Source: Paludibacter sp.
GTDB taxonomy: Bacteria > Bacteroidota > Bacteroidia > Bacteroidales > Paludibacteraceae
Length of the DNA stretch: 64,000 bases
Direction of reading: 5' to 3'
Assembly (NCBI GenBank): GCA_010365115.1
Contig: JAAFGX010000003.1
Span: 1-64,000 of the forward strand
This document shows, one piece after another, positions 1 through 12,694 of this stretch (the stretch's first letter is position 1; each line of letters opens with the position of its first letter). The notes beneath the pieces were generated by a model, which was given only the letters and a program-made list of their open reading frames with translations, had not been told where the DNA came from and did not search any database. The translations under genes were made by a program, and so were the position numbers.

Positions 1-93
1 CGGAAGGCTTTCAAACAAATAGTACAATTAGACATACTTGCCTGCGGCAGGCAGGGTCGACATTGGACTATATTGTTTGTGCAATCGGTATTA
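1..93 (+). repeat. MITE-like dispersed repeat, copy A (cut by window edge)
   Basis: Shares CGGAAGGCTTnCAAACAAAT...CTTGCCTGCGGCAGGCAGGGTCGAnATTGGACTATATTGTTTGTGCAATCGGTATTA with 12555-12672, and is related to the reverse complement of 6789-6936. Confidence 0.85.
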
Positions 94-393
94 GATGTAG
101 CTAAAGATTGGGAAAATGGTAATGCTTCAGTTGGCGATGCCAGAAAAGCATCTTTAGAAGCAATTTCAGTTGCAAATGAATCATCTAATCAAACTTCTAT
201 AGCAGTGGCACGCTCGGTAGGACATGCCGTTGCAACTGCTCACATGGCAGATCACTCGTTAATTGCTGCACAGTATGCATTAAAAGATTTGAAAAATGAA
301 GTAAAATCAGAAGAGGCTGAAAGAAAATGGCAAAATGAACAATTGTCAATAGAAATCAAAGAACTCATCTTATCAGCGAGGGCAAATAACTAA
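73..393 (+). pseudogene. N-terminally truncated Imm5-like immunity protein, 5' end made of repeat copy A
   Basis: The ARSVGHAVATAHMADHSLIAAQYALKDLK block resembles the Imm5 immunity family. The only start is TTG, and the first codons (FVQSVL) are translated repeat terminus. Confidence 0.55.
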
Positions 394-410
394 AAACAGT
401 AGAATCCAAC

Positions 411-1475
411 TTAATATTCCTTACTTTTTTCTCCTCTTAAAACACGCAATCCACTCATAGCCAAAGCTTCCATTTCATCTTCTCCAGGATAAATAACCAC
501 TTTGGCTAATGAAGAAATCATTTTTTTGATATATCCAACCACCAACTGACTATGTGCAATACCACCTGTAAGAATAATGGCATCGGCTTCACCTTTCAGT
601 ACCACATACATTGATCCGATTTCTTTTGCAACGGTGTATGCCATTGCCTGAATTATCAGTTTTGATTTTTCATCGCCGGCTTCGGCTCTTTCAACCACCA
701 AATTTGCTTCATTGGTTCCTAAATGTGCCATTAACCCACCATTTCCTACCAACATTTTTTTAATATCTTCGTAACTATGTTTTCCGTCAAAACACAACTT
801 AACAAGTAGTCCTGCATCCAGAGTTCCTGCACGTTCCGGCGAAAACGGACCATATCCATCCAATCCCTGATTTACATCCACCACTTTTCCCTGCTTGTGT
901 GCTGCTACAGAGATTCCACCTCCCATATGAGCAACTACCAGATTCAACTTTTCGTATATTGTACTATTTGCTGCTGCATATTTACGTCCCACTGCCTTGT
1001 GATTCAATGCGTGAAACATCGAACGTCGGGGTATTTGTGGCAAACCGCTGATTCGTGCTACATCCTGCAATTCGTCTACTACAACTGGGTCGGCAATAAA
1101 TGCTTTGCAATTTAGTATGCCATCTGCTATTTCCCGTGCAAGAATTCCGCCCAGATTACTGGCATGTTCACCTATAGTAGAATACTTCAAATCATAGATT
1201 AATTTATCATTGACTTCATAAACTCCTGATTCGAGTGGGCGAACTAATCCTCCGCGACCAACTACCGCAGACAAGTCAGACAAAGCAATGCCATCATCTT
1301 TCAATCGTTTCAGTATAATATCTTTTCTGAAAATATATTGTTCATACATTGTAATAAAAGGTCTTAATTCTTCCGAAGTATGACGAATCGTATGAAGACA
1401 AATTAGTTTTTCTTCTTCATAAACGGCCAGTTTAGTGGAGGTAGATCCCGGATTTACAGAAAGAATTTTATGCAT
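411..1475 (-). CDS. buk: butyrate kinase
   Basis: 354 aa; MHKILSVNPGSTSTKLAVYE, VVAHMGGGISVAAHKQGKVVDVNQGLDGYGPFSPERAGTLD, acetokinase family. Confidence 0.92.
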   Translation of the reverse strand: MHKILSVNPGSTSTKLAVYEEEKLICLHTIRHTSEELRPFITMYEQYIFRKDIILKRLKDDGIALSDLSAVVGRGGLVRPLESGVYEVNDKLIYDLKYSTIGEHASNLGGILAREIADGILNCKAFIADPVVVDELQDVARISGLPQIPRRSMFHALNHKAVGRKYAAANSTIYEKLNLVVAHMGGGISVAAHKQGKVVDVNQGLDGYGPFSPERAGTLDAGLLVKLCFDGKHSYEDIKKMLVGNGGLMAHLGTNEANLVVERAEAGDEKSKLIIQAMAYTVAKEIGSMYVVLKGEADAIILTGGIAHSQLVVGYIKKMISSLAKVVIYPGEDEMEALAMSGLRVLRGEKSKEY

Positions 1476-1532
1476 AATGATTAATTGAATGATTATTGAT
1501 GCTGTAAATGGTTGAATTTACATTTACATTTA

Positions 1533-1540
1533 CAAAGATA
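1533..1540 (-). promoter_or_regulatory. Bacteroidota -7 element (CAAAGATA = TATCTTTG on minus) upstream of buk
   Basis: TAnnTTTG consensus on the minus strand, 58 nt upstream of the buk ATG. Confidence 0.5.
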
Positions 1541-1653
1541 GTTTTAAGTAATGAATTAAAAACAAAAACCGAATAGATTTCTATCATAAATCTGTATAAA
1601 AATACCTTACTAAAAAACATTATGAATTTGAAAGTCTTTTTTTCTTTTAAATC

Positions 1654-1685
1654 TTTGTATCATAAAGAATTATTTTGTACTTTTG
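1654..1685 (+). promoter_or_regulatory. Bacteroidota-type promoter for rimP-nusA-infB
   Basis: TTTG (1654-1657), 20 nt, TACTTTTG (1678-1685). Confidence 0.7.
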
Positions 1686-1705
1686 CAAACGATATAGGAT
1701 ATATG

Positions 1706-1725
1706 GAGGGGACGACAGTCCCCTC
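1706..1725 (+). promoter_or_regulatory. Perfect 8-bp hairpin in the rimP leader
   Basis: GAGGGGAC-GACA-GTCCCCTC, about 15 nt after the predicted transcription start. Confidence 0.55.
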
Positions 1726-1747
1726 ATTTGTTAGAATAACACCAAAT

Positions 1748-2215
1748 ATGATATCAAAAGATACAGTAAATCAGATAGTTGAAGATTTTTTAATTGAAAA
1801 GAACTATTATCTGGTAGATATAAAAATCACATCGGATAACCATATTTCGGTAGAAATAGACTCATTTGATGGAGTAAGAATTGAGTTTTGTGCTGAATTA
1901 AACCGTCATATTCAATCATTACTCGACCGAGAAGTGGAGGATTATGAATTAGATGTGAGTTCGGCGGGTTTGACCGAGCCATTTAAAGTGACTAAACAAT
2001 ATGAAAAAAATATTGGCAACGAAGTAGAAGTATTGTCCAAATCGGGTCAAAAATTTGTTGGTGAATTGATAGAAGTAAACGATACTGAATTTGTTTTACA
2101 AATTGAAAAGATAGAGAAACCGGAAGGATCGAAACGCAAAGTTACTGTAAACGAAAACCTTACATTCTTATACGAAGATATAAAAACTACAAAATATATT
2201 ATTAGATTCAAATAA
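1748..2215 (+). CDS. rimP: ribosome maturation factor RimP (start corrected from ORF 1622)
   Basis: MISKDTVNQIVEDFLIEKNYYLVDIKI...DVSSAGLTEPFK; 155 aa. The upstream part of the ORF contains the promoter. Confidence 0.85.
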   Translation: MISKDTVNQIVEDFLIEKNYYLVDIKITSDNHISVEIDSFDGVRIEFCAELNRHIQSLLDREVEDYELDVSSAGLTEPFKVTKQYEKNIGNEVEVLSKSGQKFVGELIEVNDTEFVLQIEKIEKPEGSKRKVTVNENLTFLYEDIKTTKYIIRFK

Positions 2216-2218
2216 GCC

Positions 2219-3505
2219 ATGAGCAAAAAAGAAACTATTAGCTTAATTGATACTTTTTCGGAGTTTAAAGAGCTAAAAAACATCGACAGAAGTACACTGA
2301 TAAGTGTAATGGAAGAGTCGTTCCGCAATGTAATTTCAAAAATGTTCGGGACCGATGAAAATTATGATGTGATTATTAACCCTGACAAAGGTGACTTCGA
2401 AATTTATCGCAATCGTACTGTGGTAGCCGATGATGAATTGGAAGATTCAAATTTAGAAATTTCATTAACTGATGCTAAAAAAATAGATGAGGATTATGAA
2501 ATTGGTGAAGATGTTACCGATACTGTGGACTTTTTAGGTTTTGGACGTCGTGCTATTCTTACACTTCGTCAAACTCTTTCATCCAAAATTCTTGAGTTAC
2601 AAAAGGACAATGTTTTCTCGAAATACAGTGAGAAAGTTGGACAGATTGTAAGTGCTGAATTATATCAAATCTGGAAAAAAGAAATGTTGCTCATCGATGA
2701 TGAAGGCAATGAGCTATATTTACCAAAATCGGAACAAATCCCAACTGACTTTTACCGCAAAGGCGATACCGTTCGTGCTGTTGTAGCCATGGTTGAGAAT
2801 AAAAATAATAACCCTAAAATTATTCTTTCGCGTATCTCTCCTGTATTTCTGGAACGATTGTTCGAACTTGAAGTTCCTGAAATTCACGAAGGATTAATTA
2901 CTATTAAGAAAATTGCACGTATTCCGGGTGAACGTGCTAAAGTGGCAGTGGAATCGTACGACGATCGTATTGATCCTGTTGGGGCTTGTGTGGGTGTAAA
3001 AGGTTCACGTATTCATGGTATTGTTCGTGAGTTACGAAATGAAAACATAGATGTGATTAATTACACTAACAATTTAAACCTGTTTATTTCCAGAGCTTTA
3101 AGCCCGGCAAAAATATCCTCTATCCGCCTGAACGAGGCTGATAAAAAAGCAGAAATATATCTGAAACCCGATGAAGTTTCGCAAGCAATAGGAAAAGGCG
3201 GATTAAATATCAAATTAGCCGGATTACTCACTGGTTATACATTGGATGTTTTCCGCGAATTAGATGAAGAAGCTGAAACGGAAGATATTTACTTAGATGA
3301 ATTCAGTGATGAAATTGATCAATGGGTAATTGATGCTTTAAAAGCCATTGGTTGTGATACTGCAAAAAGTGTTTTGGCAATTTCTCGTCAGGATTTAGTA
3401 CGTCGTACTGATTTGGAAGAAGAAACTGTTGACGAAGTGCTTGCTATTTTGACTGCGGAATTTGAAGAAGAAACTGAAGAAACAGAGCAAACAGAAGAGA
3501 AATAA
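2219..3505 (+). CDS. nusA: transcription termination/antitermination factor NusA
   Basis: S1/KH architecture: IPGERAKVAVESYDDRIDPVGACVGVKGSRIHGIVRELRNENIDVI; acidic C-terminus. Confidence 0.96.
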   Translation: MSKKETISLIDTFSEFKELKNIDRSTLISVMEESFRNVISKMFGTDENYDVIINPDKGDFEIYRNRTVVADDELEDSNLEISLTDAKKIDEDYEIGEDVTDTVDFLGFGRRAILTLRQTLSSKILELQKDNVFSKYSEKVGQIVSAELYQIWKKEMLLIDDEGNELYLPKSEQIPTDFYRKGDTVRAVVAMVENKNNNPKIILSRISPVFLERLFELEVPEIHEGLITIKKIARIPGERAKVAVESYDDRIDPVGACVGVKGSRIHGIVRELRNENIDVINYTNNLNLFISRALSPAKISSIRLNEADKKAEIYLKPDEVSQAIGKGGLNIKLAGLLTGYTLDVFRELDEEAETEDIYLDEFSDEIDQWVIDALKAIGCDTAKSVLAISRQDLVRRTDLEEETVDEVLAILTAEFEEETEETEQTEEK

Positions 3506-3612
3506 TACGTTACGTGTTTCGCATTATAGTTTTGAAAAAAATATATTTTAAAACTTTGCAAAAACGCTAGTCGTGTCATATTAAACAAATAAGAAAACTG
3601 TAATTATAGAAT

Positions 3613-6600
3613 ATGTCCATAAGATTAAGTAAAGCCTGTAAAGATTTGAATGTGGGAATGACCACCGCAGTAGAATTTTTGGCGAAAAAAGGTCATAAAA
3701 TTGTTGTCGACCCAAATTTAAAGTTGTCTGACGATTTGCACCTTTTGCTTGCAAAAGAATTTAACAAAGATATGGCTCTGAAAATTGAATCGGAGCGATT
3801 AAGTTTGGAGCGCCATCTAAAAGAAAAAGCCGAGACGGTTGCATTAGAAGGCTACAACACACCAAAACCAACCGAAAAACCGGTTGATTCTATTCATGTT
3901 TCAATTTCAGAAGATCAATTGCCTCATTTTAAATCTGTTGGACATATCGATTTGAATGCCAAAGCAAAACACCCTGAAAACAAAAAAGAAGAAACTAAAA
4001 AAGATATTAAGGAAAAGGTTATTGAAACTATAGTTCCTCAGGAGACTCCAAAAGTGCATATTGAGGAAGTTATTGTTAAAAATGAAACAATTAAAGCTGC
4101 CGAATCTAAAGCAGTAGTAGACGTATCAGCTCCTGAACCGGAAAAAGAGGTAATCAAACCGGTGGAAATTCCAACACCACAACCTGAAGTAGTGATTCCA
4201 AAACCTATAATAGAAACCCCAAAAGAGGAATTGAAAGAGGTGGAAAAACCAGTTGAAGAACAAGTACCTGCTAAGGAAGAAAAACCTGCATTTATTAAAC
4301 CAGCAAAAAAGATTGAATTAAAGATACAGGAAGTTGCTGAACCAATTGAAAAAAACGTCGAAACTAAAGATAACGATCACAAGGAGGATGAAATATTTTC
4401 ACTTGCTCGCCCGGCAATGGATAAAGCTCCAGTTGTGATTGGAACAATTGATCTTGGTCTTTTAAATCAAAGCACGCGTCCTAAGCCGAAGTCAAAAGAA
4501 CAAAAACGCAAGGAAAGAGAAGAAAAAAGTAAGTTTGTAGTTGATAAAAATAAACCGGTTGGAGATGGCGAGAAAAAAATTCTCCGATCAGCAGCTGAGG
4601 TAGCGAATTCACCTGCAACTAATCAACATAAAAAGAAACGCGAACGTTTCACGAATCAAAAAGTAGACATTACAAAAGTACCTCAACAAAACGGTCCTAC
4701 ACAAGGTTTTGCACATCCTAAAAAAGTTACGCCAGGCGCACCTGGAGCTCCAGGGAAACCAAACAACAATAACAAAGACAGAGTTAAACGACCAATCAGA
4801 ACAGCAGTTAACGAAGTTGATGTTCAAAAACAAATTAAAGAAACTTTAGCCCGCCTTTCTGGAGCAAACAAAAAAGGAAAAGGCTCCAAATATCGCCGCG
4901 ATAAACGTGACAGTGTGAATGTTCGTCAACAAGAACAAGCTCAACGGGAACGTGATGAAGAAAGCGTAATCAAACTTACAGAATTTGTTACTGCAAACGA
5001 ATTGGCGGTAATGATGGATGTATCGGTAAATCAAGTTATTGCAACTTGTATGAACATTGGGTTAATGGTTTCTATCAATCAACGATTGGATGCTGAAACT
5101 ATCAATATTGTAGCTGAAGAATTTGGATTTTCAACGGAATACGTGAGTGCCGATGTAATTGAAGCCATAGGCGAAGAAGAAATTGACACCGAAGCAGATT
5201 TAGTACCACGAGCACCGATTGTAACCGTTATGGGTCACGTCGATCATGGTAAAACATCATTGCTCGATTATATTCGTAAAGCAAATGTAATTGCCGGAGA
5301 AGCTGGAGGTATTACCCAACATATTGGTGCATACAATGTACAACTCGAAAATGGTCAACGAATAACTTTCCTTGATACTCCCGGACACGAAGCGTTTACC
5401 GCCATGCGTGCACGTGGAGCAAAAGTTACTGATATTGCCATCATCATTGTGGCTGCCGACGATAACGTGATGCCTCAAACTATTGAAGCGATTAATCATG
5501 CTGCAGCTGCAAATGTTCCAATGGTATTTGCAATAAACAAAGTAGACAAACCGGGAGCAAATCCTGAGAAGATTAAGGAAACATTAGCTCAAATGAATTA
5601 TCTGGTTGAAGATTGGGGTGGAAAATACCAGTCACAGGATATTTCGGCAAAACAAGGAATTGGCATTGCAGAATTATTGGAAAAAGTACTACTAGAAGCT
5701 GAATTACTTGAGCTGAAAGCTAATCCAAACAAACGTGCCATTGGTTCAGTTATTGAGTCAACATTAGATAAAGGTCGTGGTTTTGTTTCTACAATTTTGG
5801 TTCATAACGGTACACTTCGTCAAGGCGATGCAGTACTTGCTGGAACACATTACGGAAAAATAAAAGCCATGTTTAATGAACGAAACCAACGTATCCAAGA
5901 AGTAAAACCGGGTGAACCAGTATTAATCTTAGGATTGAATGGTGCTCCTCAAGCTGGTGATAATTTCAACGTAATGTCTTCGGAACAAGAAGCAAGAGAC
6001 ATTGCAAACAAACGCGAGCAATTACAACGGGAACAAAGTATACGAACAAAAAAACACTTTACACTTGACGAATTGGGTCGCCGTATTGCATTGGGTGATT
6101 TCAAGGAATTAAATATTATCGTAAAAGGTGACGTTGACGGTTCAGTAGAAGCTTTATCAGACTCTTTACTTAATCTATCGACCGAGAATATTCAGGTAAA
6201 TGTAATTCACAAAGCTGTTGGGGCTATTTCCGATTCGGATATAATGTTGGCAGCAGCTTCCAATGCAATAATTTGTGGATTCCAGGTACGACCAACTTCA
6301 ACTGCACGTAAAATGGCAGATAAAGAAGAAATTGATATTCGTTTGTATTCTATCATTTACGATGCAATTGAAGAAATCAAATCAGCAATGGAAGGTATGC
6401 TTTCTCCGGAAATCAGAGAAGAAATTACTGCTACAGTTGAAATCCGTGAAGTATTCAAAATTACAAAAGTGGGTACAATTGCCGGTTGTTTGGTTCGCGA
6501 AGGAAAAATCAAACGAGGAAATAAAGTACGTATTATTCGTGATGGTATTGTAGTCTTTACCGGAGAACTTGAATCCTTGAAGCGTTTTAAAGAAGATGTA

Positions 6601-6714
6601 AAAGAAGTAGGAACAAACTACGAATGTGGTTTGAATATCAAGAATTACAATGATATACAAGTAGGTGATATGGTGGAAAGTTATGAAGAAACTGAAGTAA
6701 GAAAAACGTTATAA
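3613..6714 (+). CDS. infB: translation initiation factor IF-2
   Basis: [51 protein letters not shown]; 1033 aa with a long low-complexity N-terminus. Confidence 0.98.
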   Translation: MSIRLSKACKDLNVGMTTAVEFLAKKGHKIVVDPNLKLSDDLHLLLAKEFNKDMALKIESERLSLERHLKEKAETVALEGYNTPKPTEKPVDSIHVSISEDQLPHFKSVGHIDLNAKAKHPENKKEETKKDIKEKVIETIVPQETPKVHIEEVIVKNETIKAAESKAVVDVSAPEPEKEVIKPVEIPTPQPEVVIPKPIIETPKEELKEVEKPVEEQVPAKEEKPAFIKPAKKIELKIQEVAEPIEKNVETKDNDHKEDEIFSLARPAMDKAPVVIGTIDLGLLNQSTRPKPKSKEQKRKEREEKSKFVVDKNKPVGDGEKKILRSAAEVANSPATNQHKKKRERFTNQKVDITKVPQQNGPTQGFAHPKKVTPGAPGAPGKPNNNNKDRVKRPIRTAVNEVDVQKQIKETLARLSGANKKGKGSKYRRDKRDSVNVRQQEQAQRERDEESVIKLTEFVTANELAVMMDVSVNQVIATCMNIGLMVSINQRLDAETINIVAEEFGFSTEYVSADVIEAIGEEEIDTEADLVPRAPIVTVMGHVDHGKTSLLDYIRKANVIAGEAGGITQHIGAYNVQLENGQRITFLDTPGHEAFTAMRARGAKVTDIAIIIVAADDNVMPQTIEAINHAAAANVPMVFAINKVDKPGANPEKIKETLAQMNYLVEDWGGKYQSQDISAKQGIGIAELLEKVLLEAELLELKANPNKRAIGSVIESTLDKGRGFVSTILVHNGTLRQGDAVLAGTHYGKIKAMFNERNQRIQEVKPGEPVLILGLNGAPQAGDNFNVMSSEQEARDIANKREQLQREQSIRTKKHFTLDELGRRIALGDFKELNIIVKGDVDGSVEALSDSLLNLSTENIQVNVIHKAVGAISDSDIMLAAASNAIICGFQVRPTSTARKMADKEEIDIRLYSIIYDAIEEIKSAMEGMLSPEIREEITATVEIREVFKITKVGTIAGCLVREGKIKRGNKVRIIRDGIVVFTGELESLKRFKEDVKEVGTNYECGLNIKNYNDIQVGDMVESYEETEVRKTL

Positions 6715-6731
6715 TAAATTCCAATTATCCT

Positions 6732-6769
6732 AAAAAATGCCGGACTCAGAAGAGTTCGGCATTTTTTTA
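6732..6769 (+). terminator. Intrinsic terminator after infB
   Basis: GCCGGACTC-AGAA-GAGTTCGGC followed by a T tract. Confidence 0.85.
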
Positions 6770-6788
6770 TGTAAGTATAAATTATGTC

Positions 6789-6981
6789 TAATACCGATTG
6801 CAGAAATAATTCAGTTCAATGTCTACCCTGCCTGCCGCAGGCAAGTGCGTCTAATGGAACATCCCGTATATTGGGATTGTACTGTTTATTTCTATACCTT
6901 CCGCAAGCGGAATCTCGAAATACTCAATCGGCATTATACCAAAGTTGACTTTGGGCTGAAATAAAAATTCATTTGGTATAA
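6789..6981 (-). repeat. MITE-like dispersed repeat, copy C (minus orientation)
   Basis: Core 6789-6936 bounded by TAATACCGATTGCA...CAATCGGCATTA. Outer inverted repeat ATTATACCAAA/TTTGGTATAAT to about 6982. Internal CCTGCCTGCCGCAGGCAAG and TTCCGCAAGCGGAA palindromes. Confidence 0.8.
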
Positions 6982-7001
6982 TTGGAAATTCAGAGTAATT
7001 T

Positions 7002-8210
7002 CTACTGTTTATTTATCACTTCCAATCCTGCATCGAGCCAAACAGTCATGTCTTTTGTATAATTCTGATCCAGATTATATTCTTTATCTCGCTTTTTTCC
7101 CAGACGAACAATAACCGCGTCTAATTCAGGGATTACAAAAATATATTGTCCGAGAATTCCTCGCATATACGGTATTTGAAGTCCATTATAATTGACTAAC
7201 CAAAACTGATAACCATAAAATTTGCAGGGAAAAGGTACAGGCACAATAGTATCATTTGGCAATGCTTTTGGTGTGTATTGCAACCAACTTGCAGGAGCTG
7301 TGGCAGCATTTATATAATTTGAATCAACAATTTGCTGTCCATTCCATTCGCCTTTATTCAATACTAACTGACCTAATCTTGCAAAATCACGCGCATTAGA
7401 ATTGAAACAACAATATGCTTTTTCCATTCCATCCTTGTGATCGAGAGACCAAAGTGCATCTTCTTCAGCCTGAATTGGAGTCCATATTTTTTCGGAAGCA
7501 TAGGTTGAAATATTTTTCCCAGTCGCTTTTTGAAGTAAAAATGCTAATATCTGACTCACACCACTTTGATAATTAAAACGCACACCGGGAATTTCTTCTA
7601 GCTTTTCAGTAAGTGTCAACTTCCATAAATCTTTTCCGTAATATGCATTGGTTGTTTTTGAGAATAGCGAGTTGTGCGATTCGTCCCACTCCACGCCTGC
7701 ACTCATTGTCAATAGATCTAATATTGTCAACACTTTACCATCGTACGAAGTCCATTCGGGCAAAAAGTCGCTAACCGGTTGTTCTACACTTTTGATAAAA
7801 CCATCTTGAATAGCACATCCTACAAGTAGTGAAATAATACTTTTTGACATTGAAAATGAATTACTTAAGCTCAATGGGCTATAATTACCCCAATATTGCT
7901 CTAAAATAATTTTATTATGTTGAATAACAATAAAAGCTACTGTTTCGTATTTTTTAAAATCGTCTTCAAATTCCACAGGAATTGAATTTTCAGTTGCATT
8001 TGCAGTGAATTTCCAAGGTTGAGGGTCATCTGCGCTGACTATCCTGTTTTCGAAAATTTTATGCTGATCAATCTTTGGCATTTGATGAATTAATGCCCTA
8101 TGAATATAATAATTAGAAGGAATAAATAAAAAAATACCTGCTCCGCCAAAAAATGACAAAAGCAGATAAAGAGCAATTTTCTTGAAAGAGATTTTTTTAG
8201 TAGACTTCAT
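7002..8210 (-). CDS. serine hydrolase, class C beta-lactamase-related family
   Basis: SNSFSMSKSIISLLVGCAI (SxxK), FNYQSGVSQILAFLLQ (YxS-like), N-terminal TM. Confidence 0.85.
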   Translation of the reverse strand: MKSTKKISFKKIALYLLLSFFGGAGIFLFIPSNYYIHRALIHQMPKIDQHKIFENRIVSADDPQPWKFTANATENSIPVEFEDDFKKYETVAFIVIQHNKIILEQYWGNYSPLSLSNSFSMSKSIISLLVGCAIQDGFIKSVEQPVSDFLPEWTSYDGKVLTILDLLTMSAGVEWDESHNSLFSKTTNAYYGKDLWKLTLTEKLEEIPGVRFNYQSGVSQILAFLLQKATGKNISTYASEKIWTPIQAEEDALWSLDHKDGMEKAYCCFNSNARDFARLGQLVLNKGEWNGQQIVDSNYINAATAPASWLQYTPKALPNDTIVPVPFPCKFYGYQFWLVNYNGLQIPYMRGILGQYIFVIPELDAVIVRLGKKRDKEYNLDQNYTKDMTVWLDAGLEVINKQ

Positions 8211-8314
8211 AACAAATTTATTTATAAGTTATTAAATCTGTTTTGCAGTTTTCGGAAAAACAATTGTTTTTCGGTTGTTGTAGAGCAGAATTTAAATTTT
8301 TAAAAAAGGGAAAA

Positions 8315-9208
8315 CTAACATTTTATATTTAATTCATTTAATACAACACGTATTTTTTCGTATGTTTTAATAGTATTAGGAACCAACGGTAATCTTAATT
8401 GATTTTCGATAAAACCCATAACAGCCAACATACTTTTTACTCCGGCCGGATTTCCTTCAACAAAAAGCAACTCAATAAGTTCGGTAAAATGGTGATGAAT
8501 CTGACGCGAACTTGCATAATCGCCCTGCAAAGCCAGTCGAACCATTCTGCTGAATTCTTTCGGGAATGCATTTCCAATAACAGAAATAACACCTACAGCA
8601 CCAAGCGTGATGAGCGGAAAAGTAATTCCATCATCACCCGATATTACCATAAATTCATCTGGTTTATTCTTAATAATATCATCAATTTGTGTGAAATTTC
8701 CAGATGCCTCTTTTATGGCACAAATATTTTTATACTCCTTTGCAAGACGTAATGTAGTAGATGCCAACATATTTACACCGGTTCGTCCAGGAACGTTATA
8801 AAGTATTACCGGTAATGGCGAAGCGTTGGCAATTGCAGTATAATGTTGATACAAACCTTCCTGAGAGGGCTTGTTATAATAGGGTGTAACCGACAATATG
8901 GCATCAATTCCACTAAAATCGTACGTTGTAAGCTTTTCAACAACGGCCTTGGTATTGTTACCACCAACACCCAACACAATTGGCAATCTACCCGCAGCAC
9001 TTTGAATTACAAATCGGGTAACGTCTTCCTTTTCCTGTTCTGTTAATGTTGGAGTTTCAGCGGTTGTACCACATACAACAAGATAATCTGTTCCACTTTT
9101 AATTTGAAGCTCAACTATTCGGGCCAAAGCATCAAAATCAATAGATTCATCATTTTTGAATGGTGTAATCAAGGCAACACCCATTCCTGTCAGTTTATTA
9201 TTAGTCAT
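8315..9208 (-). CDS. dapA: 4-hydroxy-tetrahydrodipicolinate synthase (start corrected from 9235)
   Basis: MTNNKLTGMGVALITPFKNDESID, VLYNVPGRTGVNM, CAIKEASGNFTQ. A promoter-like CAAAAGTA lies at the longer ORF's 5' edge. Confidence 0.95.
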   Translation of the reverse strand: MTNNKLTGMGVALITPFKNDESIDFDALARIVELQIKSGTDYLVVCGTTAETPTLTEQEKEDVTRFVIQSAAGRLPIVLGVGGNNTKAVVEKLTTYDFSGIDAILSVTPYYNKPSQEGLYQHYTAIANASPLPVILYNVPGRTGVNMLASTTLRLAKEYKNICAIKEASGNFTQIDDIIKNKPDEFMVISGDDGITFPLITLGAVGVISVIGNAFPKEFSRMVRLALQGDYASSRQIHHHFTELIELLFVEGNPAGVKSMLAVMGFIENQLRLPLVPNTIKTYEKIRVVLNELNIKC

Positions 9209-9245
9209 CGGTAGAAAAATACAATTTGTTTGCAAAAGTAACGTT

Positions 9246-9833
9246 TTAATCGTTTGTTTGTATGCTTTTGAGGTAAAAAATTATTTGATTGAACAGGTAA
9301 GTTTCGTCAATTTCGTTATTTGTAGTTTCAAATGAATCAGAAGTATCAATTGGACTTGAAAGATTATCCACGTCCAACATAAAATCATATATTGGCAAAT
9401 CCGTTTTTTTTATACCCGTTTTGCACAGTGCTTTGGCATACATTGCTATATATTGTAAGGGAATGATGGGCTTTAAAGTCAAATCTACCAATAAATCAAA
9501 TTCTAATATATCGAGCTCATTAATATAAGAAGGTAATGGTTTTTTGAAAGAATCTGTTTCTTTATGATGGAGAATTCTGAATTCAGGTAGAATTGAAGTC
9601 AATACTTCCTTTTTATCAATAAATCCCCATGCACACACTTTTTTGCCATCTTGTTGTAATTTATGGATTATTTTGCGGATTTGAGGATTTTTTTCCGAAA
9701 AATCACTTTCGAATAACAACAAAATGGTTTTTGCTTTTCCGTAACTGACAAACCGATGCTCACGAATATTAGTGTTTAAATATTTCTTAGCACGGTTTTG
9801 AAATAGAAAGTTATTTATTTTTTTCATTTTCAT
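9246..9833 (-). CDS. DUF6913-like conserved hypothetical protein
   Basis: 195 aa; HRFVSYGKAKTILLLFESDFSEKNPQIRKIIHKLQQDGKKVCAWGFIDKKE. Confidence 0.55.
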   Translation of the reverse strand: MKMKKINNFLFQNRAKKYLNTNIREHRFVSYGKAKTILLLFESDFSEKNPQIRKIIHKLQQDGKKVCAWGFIDKKEVLTSILPEFRILHHKETDSFKKPLPSYINELDILEFDLLVDLTLKPIIPLQYIAMYAKALCKTGIKKTDLPIYDFMLDVDNLSSPIDTSDSFETTNNEIDETYLFNQIIFYLKSIQTND

Positions 9834-9841
9834 GTATTTTT

Positions 9842-11878
<2,037 letters not shown>

Positions 11879-12411
11879 TTAGTAAGACTTACGAGTTGCA
11901 TGTTTCAATAAAACATCAGATTGGAACGGTGAAATTAATTGTTTAAATTATAACGCATTAACAGCGATTTGAGTTTTAAATTGGAATAAAAATAATTCTA
12001 TCAACCCATAAATTGCAAAATTACGAAAAAAAATCATGCCACATAAATGTAAATAGATGAATATGAAAAGAAAGTTGAATAATATCGATTTATGCATCTT
12101 CCTGTTTTCTTGTAGCCGTAAAAAAAACAAAGCAGAATATTTATTGTAAAATACCTTTTTTTGAATTATTTTTCAATTTGTGTTGTAAAACATATTTTTA
12201 AATTAAACAACATAAAAGTACTAGAGACAAATAATGTCTAAAATTGTGAACTCATAAAAATATTGATTTTACAAGTGTAACAAATTTATAAATATTTTTG
12301 TTCTTTTACAATTCAAATCATAATGACTTCAACGTCAACGTCAAAAAATTAAAATAATACTCAATGCGCCCGCTTTTCTTATTATTAGGAACACTTTTTT
12401 TAATGCTGTAA

Positions 12412-12453
12412 AGCAAAAAAAAGAGACTCTCTCATTACGAGAAAGTCTCTTAA
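12412..12453 (-). terminator. Intrinsic terminator (minus strand), probably of the FadR-type gene
   Basis: Minus strand reads AAGAGACTTTCTCGTAATGAGAGAGTCTCTTTTTTTT. Confidence 0.75.
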
Positions 12454-12499
12454 TCTTATACTATATAAAATAAATCAGATTAGTCAATCCATTATAGTC

Positions 12500-12672
12500 T
12501 TATACCAACTGTACATTTAAAACAGTCCAATCTGTTTTAAATGTAAACTGTTGTTAATGCCGATTGCAAATTCCGCTTGCGGAAGGCTTACAAACAAATT
12601 GGACAATAAGACGAACTTGCCTGCGGCAGGCAGGGTCGAAATTGGACTATATTGTTTGTGCAATCGGTATTA
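12500..12672 (+). repeat. MITE-like dispersed repeat, copy B (complete)
   Basis: Core 12555-12672: TAATGCCGATTGCA...TGCAATCGGTATTA. Preceded by TTATACCAA and hairpin ACATTTAAAACAG-TCCAAT-CTGTTTTAAATGT. Confidence 0.85.
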
Positions 12673-12694
12673 TTTATTAATTGTGAAACGATTT

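Noticed and set aside
6737-6964. 75-aa ORF after infB
   Set aside because: Covers the infB terminator and repeat copy C; not a credible gene.
8399-8752. Plus-strand ORFs opposite dapA
   Set aside because: Antisense to a confidently identified CDS; no domain or promoter.
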